From Pseudomonas brassicacearum (GTDB lineage: Bacteria; Pseudomonadota; Gammaproteobacteria; Pseudomonadales; Pseudomonadaceae), in NCBI RefSeq assembly GCF_003732265.1, contig NZ_MOBK01000011.1, positions 248,001 to 312,000 on the forward strand: DNA of 64,000 bases, written 5' to 3'. The notes under the pieces were generated by a model that saw only the letters and a program-made list of their open reading frames with translations, was not told where the DNA came from and did not search any database. Made by a program: the position numbers and the translations under genes. Shown piece by piece: positions 35,407 to 43,342 of this stretch (position 1 is the first letter of the stretch; every line of letters starts with the position of its first letter).

Positions 35407-35637
35407 GTGACGGAATTTGATATCGGCGAATTTATTATCCGGGGCGAAGCCAGAGAGATCGACGGCGAATTCCAGGCAGTGATAGTCATGCGCGCCAAAC
35501 CAAAGTTGACCACGGTGACGTATCACCAGGTCGAGAAAGATCGCTGGTTCAAAACGGCAGATGTCGCCGCCGTCGCCGCTCAGGAAGCGGCCAAAGAACT
35601 GAAAGCTGCCGTCGATGCAGGGGCATTGAAAGCCTGA
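35407..35637 (+). CDS. Small hypothetical protein
   Basis: A 76-residue product from GTG 35407, starting VTEFDIGEFIIRGEAREIDG. It looks like a single beta sheet followed by an Ala/Lys-rich helix (AAVAAQEAAKELKAAVDAG). AAGGGAAG lies upstream of the GTG at good spacing. An ATG at 35341 would add 22 residues but has no ribosome site. No known domain is apparent. Confidence 0.65.
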   Translation: MTEFDIGEFIIRGEAREIDGEFQAVIVMRAKPKLTTVTYHQVEKDRWFKTADVAAVAAQEAAKELKAAVDAGALKA

Positions 35638-35767
35638 TCAGCGAATTTGCCGTCTATGCTCACTCCTGCTTTTGAACATCCATCGAACTCCTGAAGCGCG
35701 GCCTCCTCAGATGCAATGAAGCCGCCCTTCAGATCTCGCATTCGACGCGACCCACCAGGAGATGAAC

Positions 35768-36007
35768 ATGGATTCACCTACACATGACTTGAAAGGTTTG
35801 TTCGACCAACTTGGCCTGGACTCCAGCCAAAAGGGTATCGACGATTTCATCGCCAGCCATTCACCATTGCCCGACGACAAGAAAATGATCGACGCCGAGT
35901 TCTGGACCCCGCAACAAGCCGGCTTCCTCAAAGAACAACTGCGTGAAGACGCCGATTGGGCGCGAGTGGTCGACGACCTGAACCTGCGTCTGCATCAGGT
36001 TCACTAG
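35768..36007 (+). CDS. DUF2789 family protein
   Basis: A 79-residue acidic helical protein. The sequence HDLKGLFDQLGLDSSQKGID, then FIASHSPLPDDKKMIDAEFW, and FLKEQLREDADWARVVDDLN match the small DUF2789 family. Its role is unknown. AGGAG lies six bases before the ATG at 35768; the ATG at 35762 is too close to it. Confidence 0.82.
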   Translation: MDSPTHDLKGLFDQLGLDSSQKGIDDFIASHSPLPDDKKMIDAEFWTPQQAGFLKEQLREDADWARVVDDLNLRLHQVH

Positions 36008-36016
36008 CCCGCGTAC

Positions 36017-36220
36017 TCAGTGCAGGCTGTCCGGTGACTCGGCGCTCAATTGCGCCAGCCAGGCAGCCCTGCACTCTTCAGCTTCATCGCGACTGGAAAA
36101 CGCCGTCCCCCGGCGCTCACCGTTTAGCAGTACCACCCAACAAACGCTCTGCCCCATCGCGCGCAAACAGGCCGGCACCCCGCTGCCAATCATCACCGCG
36201 ACATCCACTTTGCTTTGCAT
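36017..36220 (-). CDS. Small hypothetical protein
   Basis: A 67-residue product starting MQSKVDVAVMIGSGVPACLR and containing CWVVLLNGERRGTAFSSRDE, which looks like a small alpha-beta fold. GAGAGG lies five bases before the ATG. It is convergent with the DUF2789 gene, with nine bases between. The family is not recognised. Confidence 0.62.
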   Translation of the reverse strand: MQSKVDVAVMIGSGVPACLRAMGQSVCWVVLLNGERRGTAFSSRDEAEECRAAWLAQLSAESPDSLH

Positions 36221-36290
36221 GCTGGCCTCTCGAATTTCATTAGCAACCTAACTATGTAGGCATATTAATGAGTTCATCCGCGAGGAAACA

Positions 36291-36316
36291 GCAACGAGGC
36301 TGCACAGCTTCGTTGC
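36291..36316 (-). terminator. Hairpin after the chemoreceptor gene
   Basis: GCAACGA with GCT pairs with AGC and TCGTTGC, allowing one mismatch, 25 bases after the minus-strand chemoreceptor stop. The following bases in that direction are TGTTTCC, a weak U tract. Confidence 0.5.
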
Positions 36317-36340
36317 CGGAATCGTAACAATGGCCAGCGG

Positions 36341-37945
36341 CTAGCGTGGCCCCTGTGGCTTGTATCCCAGGCGCAAACCGCCCCAATGCCGGCCCTTGAC
36401 GAGGATTGGCACGGAGAGGTCGTGCATCAGTTCGCCGGTGTCACGGGTATAGGTCTGTAACAACACCGGCTGTTGATGGCTGCCGCAGCGGATGCCGGTG
36501 CGATCGGCGAATTTGCGCTTGGTGCGGTTTTGCAGGGTATCGACCTTCGCGTCGCCCGTCAGAGGTTGGCTGAAAACGATGTTATGGGTCGGCACGTAAC
36601 CCTGTTGCGTGCAGGCGATGGCAAACACCAGCCCTTCGTGACGCGGCAACAACGGCTCCTGAATCGTCGGCAGGACCTGATCGGTGTAGCGGTCGAAGCG
36701 GGTCTGGAACTTGGCCGGGCTGGTATTGGGGATCGTCTGATAGTTGCGGTCAAACAAATCATCGAGACTGACGCGCCCCTGATCGATATCCGCTTCGAAA
36801 CGCGCGGCAATCTGGCTCGCGCCCTCACGGGCCAGGTCATAAATTCGCTGGTGATAGTCATCCAGCCCGACTTCGGCCAGGCGTTCGCTAATGGATTCGG
36901 CCTGCCCTTCCATTTGCACGGCGGCCTGGGCCAGACGCTGGGTCTGCTGGTCGCTGATTGCCAGATCGCTGCGCATCTGTTCGATGGCATGAAACAGGCT
37001 GTCGAGTTGTTCGCGATTGGTGTCGGCGCCACGGGCGATTTCCCCGACCTGATGCTCGACACCCGCCGCCAGGCGCGCAATATTTTCCAGGTGCTGACCG
37101 GTGTGCTCGACTTGTTCGACACCGGTATCGAGGTCGCTGGACAGCTGGCGAATCTGCTCGACGACCTGGGCAGTGCGTTGCTGGATATCGGCGACCATCT
37201 CGCCGACTTCGCCGGTCGCCGTCGCGGTGCGCGCCGCCAGCCCTCGCACTTCATCGGCCACCACCGCGAAGCCGCGCCCGTGCTCCCCGGCCCGCGCCGC
37301 TTCGATAGCGGCGTTCAACGCCAGCAGGTTGGTCTGGCTGGCGATGGACTGGATCACCAGCGTCACCCGCTGGATATCGTCACTGCGCAGGCTCAGGGCC
37401 TCGATCAGCTCACGACTGTTGCTGGCGCGCTCGCTGAGTTGATGCATGCGGGCGATGGACTCGATCAACTCCTTGCGCCCGGCGGCGCCGCTCTGATGCG
37501 CTTCACTGGCGGCGCCGAGCGCTTCGCGACTGAGTTTGGACGTGACTTCTTCGGTCGCGATCATCGCCTCGGCATTGCGGACAATTTGCGCCGCCGCGCT
37601 GAGTTGCGATTGCAGCTTGTCCGCCAGTTGCTTGACCGAAAAGGCCACGCCAGCCGCAGACAGTGCGTTATGACTGGTGGTGTAGGAAAGATCGCGGGTC
37701 AACGTGGTGATGGCGCTGGCGTTTTCCGCCGGCGAATCTTGAGGCGCAGCCCGGGAGCGCAGACGCGGCAACCAGATAATCAGCACCGCCAACGGCAGGC
37801 CAAGGTAAAGCGGCCAACCACCCAACGCCATGCCGCACAACAACAGCATCAGGGCGATGCTTTGCAGGGTCGGCGTCAGCCAAGGGTTTTTCGGCAAAAG
37901 CACTGGCGCAGGCGCGGCCGTCGCCAGAGATCCGTCTCTCGTCAT
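36341..37945 (-). CDS. Methyl-accepting chemotaxis protein with C-terminal sensor
   Basis: A 534-residue chemoreceptor of unusual order. Two hydrophobic segments near residues 22-60 (LQSIALMLLLCGMALGGWPL, then LAVLIIWLP) anchor it. The signalling domain follows directly, with IASQTNLLALNAAIEAARAG near 205. The C-terminal 150 residues form the likely sensor (YDLAREGASQIAARFEADID through GRHWGGLRLGYKPQGPR, a Cache-like ending). No HAMP domain is seen. ATG at 37945 (MTRDGS) is used because GGGTGACGAAG precedes it; 37984 is an alternative. The sensor must lie in the cytoplasm if there are only two membrane passes. Ligand unknown. Confidence 0.87.
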   Translation of the reverse strand: MTRDGSLATAAPAPVLLPKNPWLTPTLQSIALMLLLCGMALGGWPLYLGLPLAVLIIWLPRLRSRAAPQDSPAENASAITTLTRDLSYTTSHNALSAAGVAFSVKQLADKLQSQLSAAAQIVRNAEAMIATEEVTSKLSREALGAASEAHQSGAAGRKELIESIARMHQLSERASNSRELIEALSLRSDDIQRVTLVIQSIASQTNLLALNAAIEAARAGEHGRGFAVVADEVRGLAARTATATGEVGEMVADIQQRTAQVVEQIRQLSSDLDTGVEQVEHTGQHLENIARLAAGVEHQVGEIARGADTNREQLDSLFHAIEQMRSDLAISDQQTQRLAQAAVQMEGQAESISERLAEVGLDDYHQRIYDLAREGASQIAARFEADIDQGRVSLDDLFDRNYQTIPNTSPAKFQTRFDRYTDQVLPTIQEPLLPRHEGLVFAIACTQQGYVPTHNIVFSQPLTGDAKVDTLQNRTKRKFADRTGIRCGSHQQPVLLQTYTRDTGELMHDLSVPILVKGRHWGGLRLGYKPQGPR

Positions 37946-38073
37946 CTTCGTCACCCCACGATCTTCTAATTGTTGTCTTCGCATTAAACGCCACTACAAG
38001 GCCATTATCTATGGTCCATTAGTCGCGTGTACTGCAGCAGATCAATAGCGGCGCGTGAGGGTTTTTACAGACG

Positions 38074-38130
38074 AAAAAAAGCATCGCGGGCCAGCCTTGC
38101 TCCTTTGGGAGTGAGGCTCGCCCGCGATGC
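38074..38130 (-). terminator. Intrinsic terminator after the DksA-like gene
   Basis: GCATCGCGGGC pairs with GCCCGCGATGC, with a second inner stem, and on the minus strand the hairpin is followed by seven Ts. It starts about 15 bases after the gene's stop. Confidence 0.85.
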
Positions 38131-38144
38131 GGGGCGCTACGAAA

Positions 38145-38549
38145 TCAGGCCTGACGCTGGTGCTTGTCGATCTGTTCGTGACGCTCTTGTGCTTCGATGC
38201 AGTACTTGGTGGTCGGGCTGATCAGCAGGCGTTTCAGGCCAATGGCCTCGCCGCTGTCGTCGCACCAGCCGAAGCTGTCTTCTTTGATGCGTTCCAGAGC
38301 CTGTTCCAACTGAGGCAGCATGCGCTGGTCGCGATCGATCGCGTTGACCAGCCAGGTGCGCTCTTCTTCGACCGAAGCCGCGTCTGCCGGATCGGCCGGG
38401 GTGTCCAGGCTCTCGATGGCGATGCGGTTCTGCTCGATGCGCTCATGGGTTTCGACTTTCATGTTCTGCAACAGCTCGCTGAAAAAAGCATGTTGCTCAG
38501 CATTCATGTAGTCATCCGCCGGCATGGCCAGCAACTTGTCCTTTGTCAT
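38145..38549 (-). CDS. DksA/TraR family regulator with reduced Cys motif (DksA2-like)
   Basis: A 134-residue RNA-polymerase secondary-channel protein that acts with ppGpp. The coiled coil spans about residues 20-95. Its tip carries DPADAA, matching the DxxDxA motif needed for function. The zinc site normally reads CxxC-x17-CxxC, but here it is C-DD-S, 17 residues, C-IE-A, so two ligands are lost. This matches the zinc-independent DksA2 paralog known in P. aeruginosa, which replaces DksA under zinc shortage. It is monocistronic with a strong terminator. I found no obvious Zur box. Confidence 0.85.
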   Translation of the reverse strand: MTKDKLLAMPADDYMNAEQHAFFSELLQNMKVETHERIEQNRIAIESLDTPADPADAASVEEERTWLVNAIDRDQRMLPQLEQALERIKEDSFGWCDDSGEAIGLKRLLISPTTKYCIEAQERHEQIDKHQRQA

Positions 38550-38915
38550 TGATATCTCTATAAAAAAACGTGCATTAAGGCGAATTAGGGAGCGTTCCGG
38601 CGGACCTGGTGAAGGCCATCGGAAAGGCGCCGTTTATTCCAAGCGCCACCCGGCACTCAATTTACGAGGGGCGGCAGTCTAAGGCCGACTTGAGGCCCCA
38701 GCAACTGAAAAGTCAGCGAATTTGTCCGACAAGGTACGCAAAGTGCTCTACGGCGACCGTTGCGGCGGTTATCGGAGTGCGTTTATAGCAAGAAATTCAA
38801 TCGAGCGGCTGTATATAGAAGACAAACGGCCGCACAAGCCCTCCCTTTGCTTGCAGGACGCGAATCCTCAGCTAAGGTTGACCGTCCCGAAATGGTCCTC
38901 TGCAGGAGTGTATTA
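38550..38915. other. 366-base gap without a clear gene
   Basis: Upstream region of both the DksA-like gene and the GST gene. Short frames here have no ribosome site and no family resemblance. I see no confident operator, although the lower-GC tract around 38790-38830 is a plausible promoter area. Confidence 0.4.
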
Positions 38916-39527
38916 ATGAAGCTGATCGGCATGCTGGATTCGCCATACGTACGGCGCGTGGCCATTTGCGCCCAACACCTGGGCATCGACCTGGAGCATC
39001 AATCGGTTTCAGTGTTTCGGCACTTCGAGCAATTTCAACAGATCAACCCGGTGGTCAAGGCGCCAACCCTGGTGCTGGACGACGGCGACGTGTTGATGGA
39101 TTCAACCCTGATCATCGACTACCTCGAAGCCCTCGCCGGCCCCGGCAAAAGCCTGATGCCCGGCGACATCAAGCAACGGCTGCGCGCCTTGCGGGTGATC
39201 GGCCTGGCGTTGGCGGCGTGCGAGAAATCAGTGCAGCTTTATTACGAACGCAACCTGCGTCCCGCCGAGATTCAATTCCAGCCATGGATGGAACGGGTCG
39301 AAGGCCAATTGGCCGCCGCTTATTCATCACTTGAACGTGAACTGGAAAAACAGCCGTTAGCGAATGGTGCCTTGATCGCGCAGGACGGGATTACCGTGGC
39401 GGTCGCCTGGAGCTTCACCAACCTGGTGATTCCGGATCAGGTCGATGCCGAGCGCTTCCCGCGAATCGCCGCCTTCACCGCGCAGGCAGAAAAGCTTGAG
39501 GCGTTCATCAATACCCCGATAACCTGA
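38916..39527 (+). CDS. Glutathione S-transferase family protein
   Basis: A 203-residue cytoplasmic protein. The thioredoxin-like domain starts MKLIGMLDSPYVRRVAICAQ, with the glutathione-binding phrase VKAPTLVLDDGDVLMDSTLI and DYLEAL near residues 45-70 and the catalytic Ser probably at SPY. The helical C-terminal domain follows. AGGAG lies nine bases before the ATG at 38916. It precedes alkC by 25 bases on the same strand, so they may be cotranscribed, hinting at a joint role against electrophiles. Substrate unknown. Confidence 0.87.
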   Translation: MKLIGMLDSPYVRRVAICAQHLGIDLEHQSVSVFRHFEQFQQINPVVKAPTLVLDDGDVLMDSTLIIDYLEALAGPGKSLMPGDIKQRLRALRVIGLALAACEKSVQLYYERNLRPAEIQFQPWMERVEGQLAAAYSSLERELEKQPLANGALIAQDGITVAVAWSFTNLVIPDQVDAERFPRIAAFTAQAEKLEAFINTPIT

Positions 39528-39552
39528 GCCGCCCACCCGACCGGACTCACCC

Positions 39553-40656
39553 ATGACCGCCGCCGAACAATCCGCCCCGGCGCTGAAGGAAATCTTCAAC
39601 GCCGAGCGCCTCAAGCACATCGCAACCGAAATGACGGCGGTTTACTCCGGGTTCAATGCCAAGGCCTTCCTGAAGATGGCCAACGACGGCCTCGCCGACC
39701 TGTCGATCATGCAGCGCATGGCGCGGGTCAGCGAATGCCTGCATGCAGTGTTGCCGCTGGGGTATGACGAATCGCTTGAAGTGCTGCGCGCCCTCGCCCC
39801 TCGGTTGAACAGTGGTTTTGTCAGTATTTCGCTGCCGCATTATGTGGCGATGTATGGCGGGCATGACTTCGAGCGGTCGATGGAAGCGCTCAAGTACTTC
39901 ACCGCGTTTGGCTCCGCGGAGTTTGCGGTTCGGTATTTTCTGCGCAGTGATTTGCAGCGTTCGTTGGCGCTGATGCAGGAATGGTCGCGGGATCAGAACG
40001 AGCATGTCCGGCGTCTGGCCAGTGAAGGCAGTCGACCGCGGTTGCCTTGGTCGTTCCGGCTGGAGCAGGTTCAGGCAGATCCGACGCTGGCGGCGGCAAT
40101 TCTCGACAACCTTAAGGCGGATGAAAGCCTTTATGTGCGCAAGTCTGTGGCCAACCACCTCAATGACATTTCCAAGGATCATCCGGAATGGGTGCTGGAC
40201 CTGATCGAGGGTTGGGCACTGGATAACAAGCACACGGCGTGGATTGCCAAGCATGCGTTGCGCAGTTTGATCAAACAGGGCAATCAGCGGGCGTTGGCGA
40301 TTATTGGCGCCAGTGGCAAGGCTGAGGTCGAGATTGTCGGGGTGACGGTCGAGCCGGCGGTAATTCGGCTAGGGGAGAAAATCACCCTGTCGTTTGGTGT
40401 GAAATCCACCGTGCCCGACAGCCAACGATTGGTGATCGACTATGCGATTGATTACGTCAAAGCCAATGTCCGCACGTCGGCAAAGGTATTCAAGCTCAAG
40501 GCCTTGACGCTGCCCGGCAACGCCACCGAACTCGTCAGCCGTGGCCAGCAGATCAAGGAACTCACCACCCGCAAACACTACGTGGGCGTGCATGCCGTGC
40601 ACATCCTCGTAAACGGCGAACGCCTGGCCAGCACCTCATTCGAAATCCTCCCCTGA
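39553..40656 (+). CDS. alkC: DNA glycosylase AlkC (HEAT-like repeats plus Ig-like domain)
   Basis: A 367-residue DNA alkylation repair enzyme. Residues about 10-260 form HEAT-like repeats typical of the AlkC/AlkD superfamily, with EEHV-type helices (WSRDQNEHVRRLASEGSRPR, then LPW) and SLYVRKSVANHLNDISKDHP near 198. Residues about 265-367 form a beta-rich Ig-like domain (IVGVTVEPAVIRLGEKITLS), the feature that separates AlkC of pseudomonads from AlkD. Characterised AlkC removes 3-methylcytosine, 1-methyladenine and 3-methyladenine without base flipping. It lies just downstream of a GST gene. Confidence 0.9.
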   Translation: MTAAEQSAPALKEIFNAERLKHIATEMTAVYSGFNAKAFLKMANDGLADLSIMQRMARVSECLHAVLPLGYDESLEVLRALAPRLNSGFVSISLPHYVAMYGGHDFERSMEALKYFTAFGSAEFAVRYFLRSDLQRSLALMQEWSRDQNEHVRRLASEGSRPRLPWSFRLEQVQADPTLAAAILDNLKADESLYVRKSVANHLNDISKDHPEWVLDLIEGWALDNKHTAWIAKHALRSLIKQGNQRALAIIGASGKAEVEIVGVTVEPAVIRLGEKITLSFGVKSTVPDSQRLVIDYAIDYVKANVRTSAKVFKLKALTLPGNATELVSRGQQIKELTTRKHYVGVHAVHILVNGERLASTSFEILP

Positions 40657-40657
40657 C

Positions 40658-40790
40658 CCGTAGCAGCTGACGAGCAACGCGAGGCTGCGTCCGGCAGCGA
40701 AGCAGTCGCCCATCAGGCAACCCGTTCCTTCAGGGATATTGCGTTTACCGGATGGCGAGGACTACGTCCTCGAACGCAGCCTCGACAAAC
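40658..40790. repeat. Second-family inverted repeat, degenerate copy
   Basis: CCGTAGCAGCTGACGAGCAA followed by CGCGAGGCTGCGTCCGGC faces CGAACGCAGCCTCG at 40771-40784. It is the same family as 20911-21057. The remaining sequence up to 40921 shows no gene. Confidence 0.75.
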
Positions 40791-40921
40791 GCCCCCTGCG
40801 TCAATGGCCTGCTGCTTCCTGCGAATATGTTTGAGGGCTTCGCGTTCAGGTCTACGCTGAAGCGATGCGGGTCGTCGATCAAGGGTGATCCACTGTTGAC
40901 GCTGCGTCCCTGGAGCGCCCA

Positions 40922-41518
40922 ATGCCGCCCATCACCACGCGCCTGATGACGCTGCTTTTTCTTTGCCTGCCCCTTGAGGTGCCAGCCCAGACCAACCCCT
41001 GCCCGGCTGGCGAGAAACAAGTGTGCCTGGACAGCTGCATCTGTCTGCCAGATGTGGGGCAATTACTTGGTCTTCCACCTAACGGCATCTATCAGATCGC
41101 CGCACCTGCCCTGGCGATGTGGCTGACACAAGCCCGCGCGGAAGCAGCCACCGCCGACACCCAGCCCATTCCACCGCACATTCGTGAACAGCTGCTGCGC
41201 TGGTACGACGCCGGCGTCCTCGATTCCGCGCGCTATAAAGTGAGCGACAACGGCCAGTTCACCGCCGCCACGGCCATGCTGCAAAACCCCGATGTCGGTG
41301 CGGTGACGCTGATCGACATCATCCTTTTTCGGGATGCTCAAACTGCAGAAGAGAACATTGCGCTCTGGGCTCATGAATTGAAGCATGTGCAGCAATTTCA
41401 GGAATGGGGGGTTGAGGGGTTTGCCCAGCGGTATACGCAGAATTTCAATGCGGTGGAGGCACCGGCTTATGCCGTGCAGGGTGAGGTCAGGCGGTGGGTG
41501 CGGGATGGGAATTTTTGA
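40922..41518 (+). CDS. Exported protein with HExxH motif (DUF4157-like)
   Basis: A 198-residue protein with signal peptide MPPITTRLMTLLFLCLPLEV, cleaved after VPA near residue 22. Four cysteines cluster near residues 27-41 (CPAGEKQVCLDSCIC) and can form disulfides in the periplasm. The metalloprotease motif HELKH is near residue 151 in WAHELKHVQQFQEWG, with a possible third ligand Glu in FNAVEAPAYAV. This matches DUF4157-type proteins. Whether it is an active protease is unknown. It is monocistronic and preceded by a repeat. Confidence 0.8.
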   Translation: MPPITTRLMTLLFLCLPLEVPAQTNPCPAGEKQVCLDSCICLPDVGQLLGLPPNGIYQIAAPALAMWLTQARAEAATADTQPIPPHIREQLLRWYDAGVLDSARYKVSDNGQFTAATAMLQNPDVGAVTLIDIILFRDAQTAEENIALWAHELKHVQQFQEWGVEGFAQRYTQNFNAVEAPAYAVQGEVRRWVRDGNF

Positions 41519-41710
41519 AGAGTTGCGAAGCTAACCTAATCGTTGGGAGTACGGGAAATAAATCCGCCCCTTTTTGTTTAGGCGATGGCGCAAGGCGTTG
41601 TAGCCTTCTGGGTGGTAACAGGAGGCTTCGTTTAAACAGGTTGGATTTTTGTGATTTAAGTGCCAGCGAAACTGAAGCAAATCACGCACTACCTCAGGCA
41701 AATGAAATCC
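41519..41710. other. Low-GC gap with possible element remnant
   Basis: About 190 bases with no gene. The minus strand contains AACAAAAAGGGGCGGATTTA followed by TTTCCCG, resembling the AAAAAGGGG...GATTTATTT flank I recall beside REP-associated transposase genes. No transposase is left. Confidence 0.35.
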
Positions 41711-41802
41711 CTGTGGGAGCGAGCCTGCTCGCGAAGGCGCCAGATCATTCAACATCGATGTTGACTGACACACCGCTTTCGCGAGCAGGCTCGCTCCCAC
41801 AG
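41711..41802. repeat. Inverted REP pair
   Basis: CTGTGGGAGCGAGCCTGCTC and its complement flank a spacer with CATTCAACATCGATGTTGA. It lies between the convergent HExxH and cytochrome b561 genes. Confidence 0.93.
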
Positions 41803-41886
41803 GATTTGTGTTTTGTCTGGTGGGTATTCAGGGGGCTTCAATAGTTTGTGTACCGTCGTACTGGCCCTACCGCACCCAATTCAAGA

Positions 41887-42459
41887 TCATCGCTGCCGCT
41901 GATTGACCGCATTGCCGGATCGACCCGGCAGCATGCGGGTCAGGGTGTTGTCGCGGACCCAATAGTGATGGAACAGCCCCGCTGCCGCGTGCAAACCGAT
42001 CAGCCAGTAACCGGCACTGCCGAGCAGTTCGTGCCAATGCCTGAACTGCCGGGCCAGGTCAGGATCGACCGTCACCAGTGACAGCAGGAAGAACCCGAAA
42101 TAAGGCATCGGCTTGCCGCCTGCCGAGAGCATCAGCCAAGCCAGCAGAGGCGTGGCGATCATCAATCCGTACAACGCCAAATGCATCAAGTGCGAAACGC
42201 CGGTCTGCCACAGGGGCAATGCCGGGGTGATGGGTGGACGAGGTGTGAGTCGCCCGAGCAATCGCACCCAGACCAATATGAAAATGCTCAACCCGAACAG
42301 CCCATGAAGCCCTAGAAACAGGCCCTTCAAGGCATGCCCGCGGGGGAGCATGCCTCTGAGCTCGATGCTGGTGTAGACGCCGACAAACAAGGCCAGCATC
42401 AGCCAGTGCAAGGTCATCGACAGTTTTCCATAGCGGGGTGTTGCTGAGTCTCGGGTCAT
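41887..42459 (-). CDS. Cytochrome b561 family protein
   Basis: A 190-residue inner membrane diheme cytochrome with four segments. Heme ligand histidines are likely H17 (LSMTLHWLMLALF), H54 (GLFLGLHGLFGLS), H139 (RHWHELLGSAGYW) and H152 (LIGLHAAAGLFHH). Such proteins pass electrons from quinol, for example to superoxide or a periplasmic partner. ATG at 42459 has GAGG seven bases upstream. It diverges from the hemolysin-ligase operon, and two PmrA-like boxes lie between, so it probably shares its control. Confidence 0.88.
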   Translation of the reverse strand: MTRDSATPRYGKLSMTLHWLMLALFVGVYTSIELRGMLPRGHALKGLFLGLHGLFGLSIFILVWVRLLGRLTPRPPITPALPLWQTGVSHLMHLALYGLMIATPLLAWLMLSAGGKPMPYFGFFLLSLVTVDPDLARQFRHWHELLGSAGYWLIGLHAAAGLFHHYWVRDNTLTRMLPGRSGNAVNQRQR

Positions 42460-42556
42460 AAGGGGCCTCGTCAAAGTCGTTGCCGGCTGGCGAGTCATTC
42501 GCCTGCCTGGGTCCGGCGGGGCACCGAACCGACTGGCCGCACACTGCCCGCCGAGT

Positions 42557-42573
42557 CTTAAGGCAGTCTGAAG
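42557..42573 (+). promoter_or_regulatory. PmrA/QseB-like box, copy 1
   Basis: CTTAAGGCAGTCTGAAG is CTTAAG-N5-CTGAAG, close to the YTTAAK-N5-YTTAAK direct repeat bound by PmrA-type response regulators. It lies between divergent cytochrome b561 and hemolysin-family genes. Confidence 0.65.
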
Positions 42574-42599
42574 ACCGCTGCCCTCCACCTTTTTTCCAC

Positions 42600-42616
42600 C
42601 TTCAGACTCTCTTAAG
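42600..42616 (-). promoter_or_regulatory. PmrA/QseB-like box, copy 2 (inverted)
   Basis: The minus strand reads CTTAAGAGAGTCTGAAG, identical to copy 1 at 15 of 17 positions but in opposite orientation, 26 bases away. The pair suggests one regulator controls both divergent promoters; the likely regulator is encoded at 46933. Confidence 0.65.
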
Positions 42617-42664
42617 TATTGCCTTCAATACTCCTCCTCAATTGATCCGTGGAGGCGTTTTCCC

Positions 42665-43342
42665 ATGCCCGATTTTGAGTGGAACATCGCGCTTCCCCTG
42701 CGTTTCGGCCAATCCGAAACCGAACAGATGTGCTTGCACAGAGCGCTGCCGGACGAGCCCCGGCGGCCCCTCTTTGAAGACTTTATCCAGCAACGTTTCC
42801 GCAAGGCCCACGGCGCCGACATCCGTCATTTCATGCCCGAACTGTTCGGCATGAGCAATGCGTCGGGTGAGCTGTGTGCGGTGGCCGGGATTCGCATGGC
42901 GAGTCTTGGGCAATTGTTTCTGGAGCGTTATCTGGACGAATCGATCGACCCGCTGATCAGCGCGGCCGCCGATCACCCCGTGGACCGTAGCGGCATCGTC
43001 GAAGTTGGCAACCTGGCCGCCAGCGACACCGGCAGCGCGCGAATAAGCATCATCGCCATCACTTATCTTCTGGCCATGGGTGGCTTGGAGTGGGTGGCGT
43101 TCACCGGCAATGTCGGCCTGGTCAACAGTTTTCATCGCTTGGGCTTGAAACCCGTGACGCTGTGCGCCGCTGATCCCGAGCGGCTGGGTGATGAACGCCA
43201 CCACTGGGGCAGCTATTACGAGAGTAAGCCTTGGGTGCATGTGGGCAACATTCGCGCCGGCTTCATTCATTTGCACAACAGCGGGATGTTCAGTCGGCTG
43301 GGATTGCCAACGTCTAACGAGGAATCCAGCCATGTCGCCTGA
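42665..43342 (+). CDS. Thermostable hemolysin family protein
   Basis: A 225-residue soluble protein of the family named after the Vibrio delta thermostable hemolysin. Key phrases are RFRKAHGADIRHFMPELFGM near residue 45, GIVEVGNLAASDTGSARISI near 115, and WVAFTGNVGLVNSFHRLGLK near 145. It has no signal peptide. The middle resembles the acyltransferase fold of autoinducer and N-acyl amino acid synthases (Glu before xNLA as in ExSRLAV), so an acyl-transfer role is my inference. GGAGG lies nine bases before the ATG. It is the first gene of the operon and overlaps the ligase gene by 11 bases. Confidence 0.8.
   Translation: MPDFEWNIALPLRFGQSETEQMCLHRALPDEPRRPLFEDFIQQRFRKAHGADIRHFMPELFGMSNASGELCAVAGIRMASLGQLFLERYLDESIDPLISAAADHPVDRSGIVEVGNLAASDTGSARISIIAITYLLAMGGLEWVAFTGNVGLVNSFHRLGLKPVTLCAADPERLGDERHHWGSYYESKPWVHVGNIRAGFIHLHNSGMFSRLGLPTSNEESSHVA

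Noticed and set aside
41494..41844. Frames spanning the REP pair at 41711
   Set aside because: Phrases such as GASLLAKA and RAGSLPQ are the usual translations of REP DNA, not a protein family.
42665..43342. Calling this protein a secreted toxin
   Set aside because: The family name comes from Vibrio, but there is no signal peptide here and the operon is enzymatic, so hemolytic activity is not supported.
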